Source: GCA-2699365 sp036160955 (GTDB lineage: Bacteria > Verrucomicrobiota > Verrucomicrobiia > Opitutales > Coraliomargaritaceae). From it: 15,635 bases of DNA. The notes below the pieces were generated by a model. That model saw only the letters and a list, made by a program, of their open reading frames with translations. It searched no databases and was not told the origin of the DNA. Each line of letters begins with the position of its first letter. Position 1 is the first letter of the stretch. This document shows, piece after piece, positions 14,972 through 15,635 of the stretch. Location of the stretch: positions 1 through 15,635 of the forward strand of contig JAYYDJ010000001.1 of assembly GCA_036160955.1 (NCBI GenBank). The letters run 5' to 3'. A program made the position numbers and the translations under genes.

Positions 14972-15635
14972 AAATAGCAGCATGAATAGTTACATTAAAT
15001 CAGTCTTATTTTTTTTGCTCATTAGCTATGCGTATCTACCAATCTATGGTCTAGGACAGTCCAACAGTTTGGAGCCTACCGATACGCCCGGTGTAGAGTA
15101 TGTTGAGGAACTGTACTTAAATCAGGAGATCACGCTAGAGGTATTACTAGAGTATGCCCTGCGCAGAAATTTTACTATGTATGCTGCGAAGCAGCGTGTG
15201 CTCGAGCAATCTGGGCTGGCGCTGGAAGTTAAATCAGGACAAATGCCGAGACTATCTATTCAAAGTCGCTATGCCGAGCAAGACGAGTCACTTGCTATGA
15301 ATACATACCGACCTGGAGACTGGAAAGTTTCTTTGCAGTTATCACAGCCATTATTTGCAGGTGGCGGGTTATTGGCACAAAGCCGCTCGCAAGAGCTTAT
15401 TGTAGAGGCATTTCGTTATGCATCTGCGACACAGATTGCATCCACAATTCAGACTGTGACAAAAGAATTCTACGCAGTTTTACAGGCAGAAGAGAACATT
15501 GAAGTAGAGCTTGAAAATATCGCCCTTTTGCAAGAGCAACTAAGTAGCGTAACAAGTCTTTTCGATAATGGTGTCGTATCTAAATTCGATGTATTACAAG
15601 CTAAAGTTTCTTTGGCGAATGCGAAGCCACAGTTA
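14964..15635 (+). CDS. TolC-family outer membrane efflux protein, 5' part only
   Basis: The frame stays open to the window edge, giving 224 codons of what should be a protein of about 450-480 aa. A signal peptide is visible (SYIKSVLFFLLISYAYLP near residues 9-26). After it comes the outer-membrane-factor pattern: ITLEVLLEYALRRNFTMYAAKQRVLEQ, then RLSIQSRYAEQD, LQLSQPLFAGGG and the long helix TVTKEFYAVLQAEENIEVELEN. GVVSKFDVLQAKVSLANAK is typical of the first half of TolC/OprM-type proteins. The start is uncertain. ATG 14964 overlaps the pump gene by 8 nt. ATG 14982 gives the tidiest signal peptide. ATG 14943 is preceded by AAAGGAG (14926-14932) at a 10-nt spacing. It should form the outer-membrane duct for the upstream pump. 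Confidence 0.92.
   Translation, partial: MHRNSSMNSYIKSVLFFLLISYAYLPIYGLGQSNSLEPTDTPGVEYVEELYLNQEITLEVLLEYALRRNFTMYAAKQRVLEQSGLALEVKSGQMPRLSIQSRYAEQDESLAMNTYRPGDWKVSLQLSQPLFAGGGLLAQSRSQELIVEAFRYASATQIASTIQTVTKEFYAVLQAEENIEVELENIALLQEQLSSVTSLFDNGVVSKFDVLQAKVSLANAKPQL

Noticed and set aside
1..15635. CRISPR arrays, tRNA/rRNA genes, insertion sequences, attachment sites, toxin-antitoxin pairs
   Set aside because: No regularly spaced repeats, cloverleaf-like segments, transposase or integrase motifs, terminal inverted repeats or small paired genes were seen; intergenic gaps are all under 170 nt.

Overview
The window is ordinary bacterial chromosome, moderately AT-rich. The ribosomal/RNA polymerase cluster, the RpoA N-terminus (MPKRLGKFELP...) and the S4 N-terminal half (PPGQHGPRLRRKLSDYSIG) resemble, from memory, Verrucomicrobiota proteins, perhaps the Opitutales/Puniceicoccales side. 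This placement is inference and was not checked by alignment. A lipoprotein-type binding protein and an RND/TolC tripartite pump indicate a Gram-negative, two-membrane cell.

Layout. (1) Positions 1-2542, + strand: the end of the alpha operon, with rpsK (3' part only), rpsD, rpoA and rplQ. It closes with a strong intrinsic terminator at 2567-2597. L17 carries a long tail, lysine/alanine-rich and then acidic. (2) 2705-5701, + strand: a two-gene nucleotide-sugar cassette. It holds a DegT/DnrJ/EryC1/StrS-type aminotransferase (PglE-like) and, with no intervening base, a membrane-bound UDP-sugar 4,6-dehydratase (PglF/WbpM/CapD-like). Together they would turn UDP-GlcNAc into a UDP-4-amino-4,6-dideoxy sugar for a surface glycan. 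(3) 9144-5716, - strand: oppA-oppB-oppC of a peptide ABC importer, translationally coupled by 4-nt and 8-nt overlaps. No ATPase gene is present. The operon converges on the sugar cassette with only 14 nt between stop codons. (4) 9298-10577, + strand: an unrecognised 262-aa protein, then rlmH, which methylates pseudouridine 1915 of 23S rRNA. (5) 10692 to the end, + strand: a tripartite efflux operon of membrane fusion protein, RND pump and TolC-like outer-membrane factor. The last gene is cut by the window edge.

No mobile element, CRISPR array, tRNA, rRNA gene, prophage or frameshifted gene was found. I do not see a clearly new multi-gene system. The points most worth a second look are the unrecognised gene at 9298 (its best promoter ends 4 nt before the ATG), the near-absence of Shine-Dalgarno sequences across the window, the charge-segregated L17 tail, and the ATPase-less opp operon.
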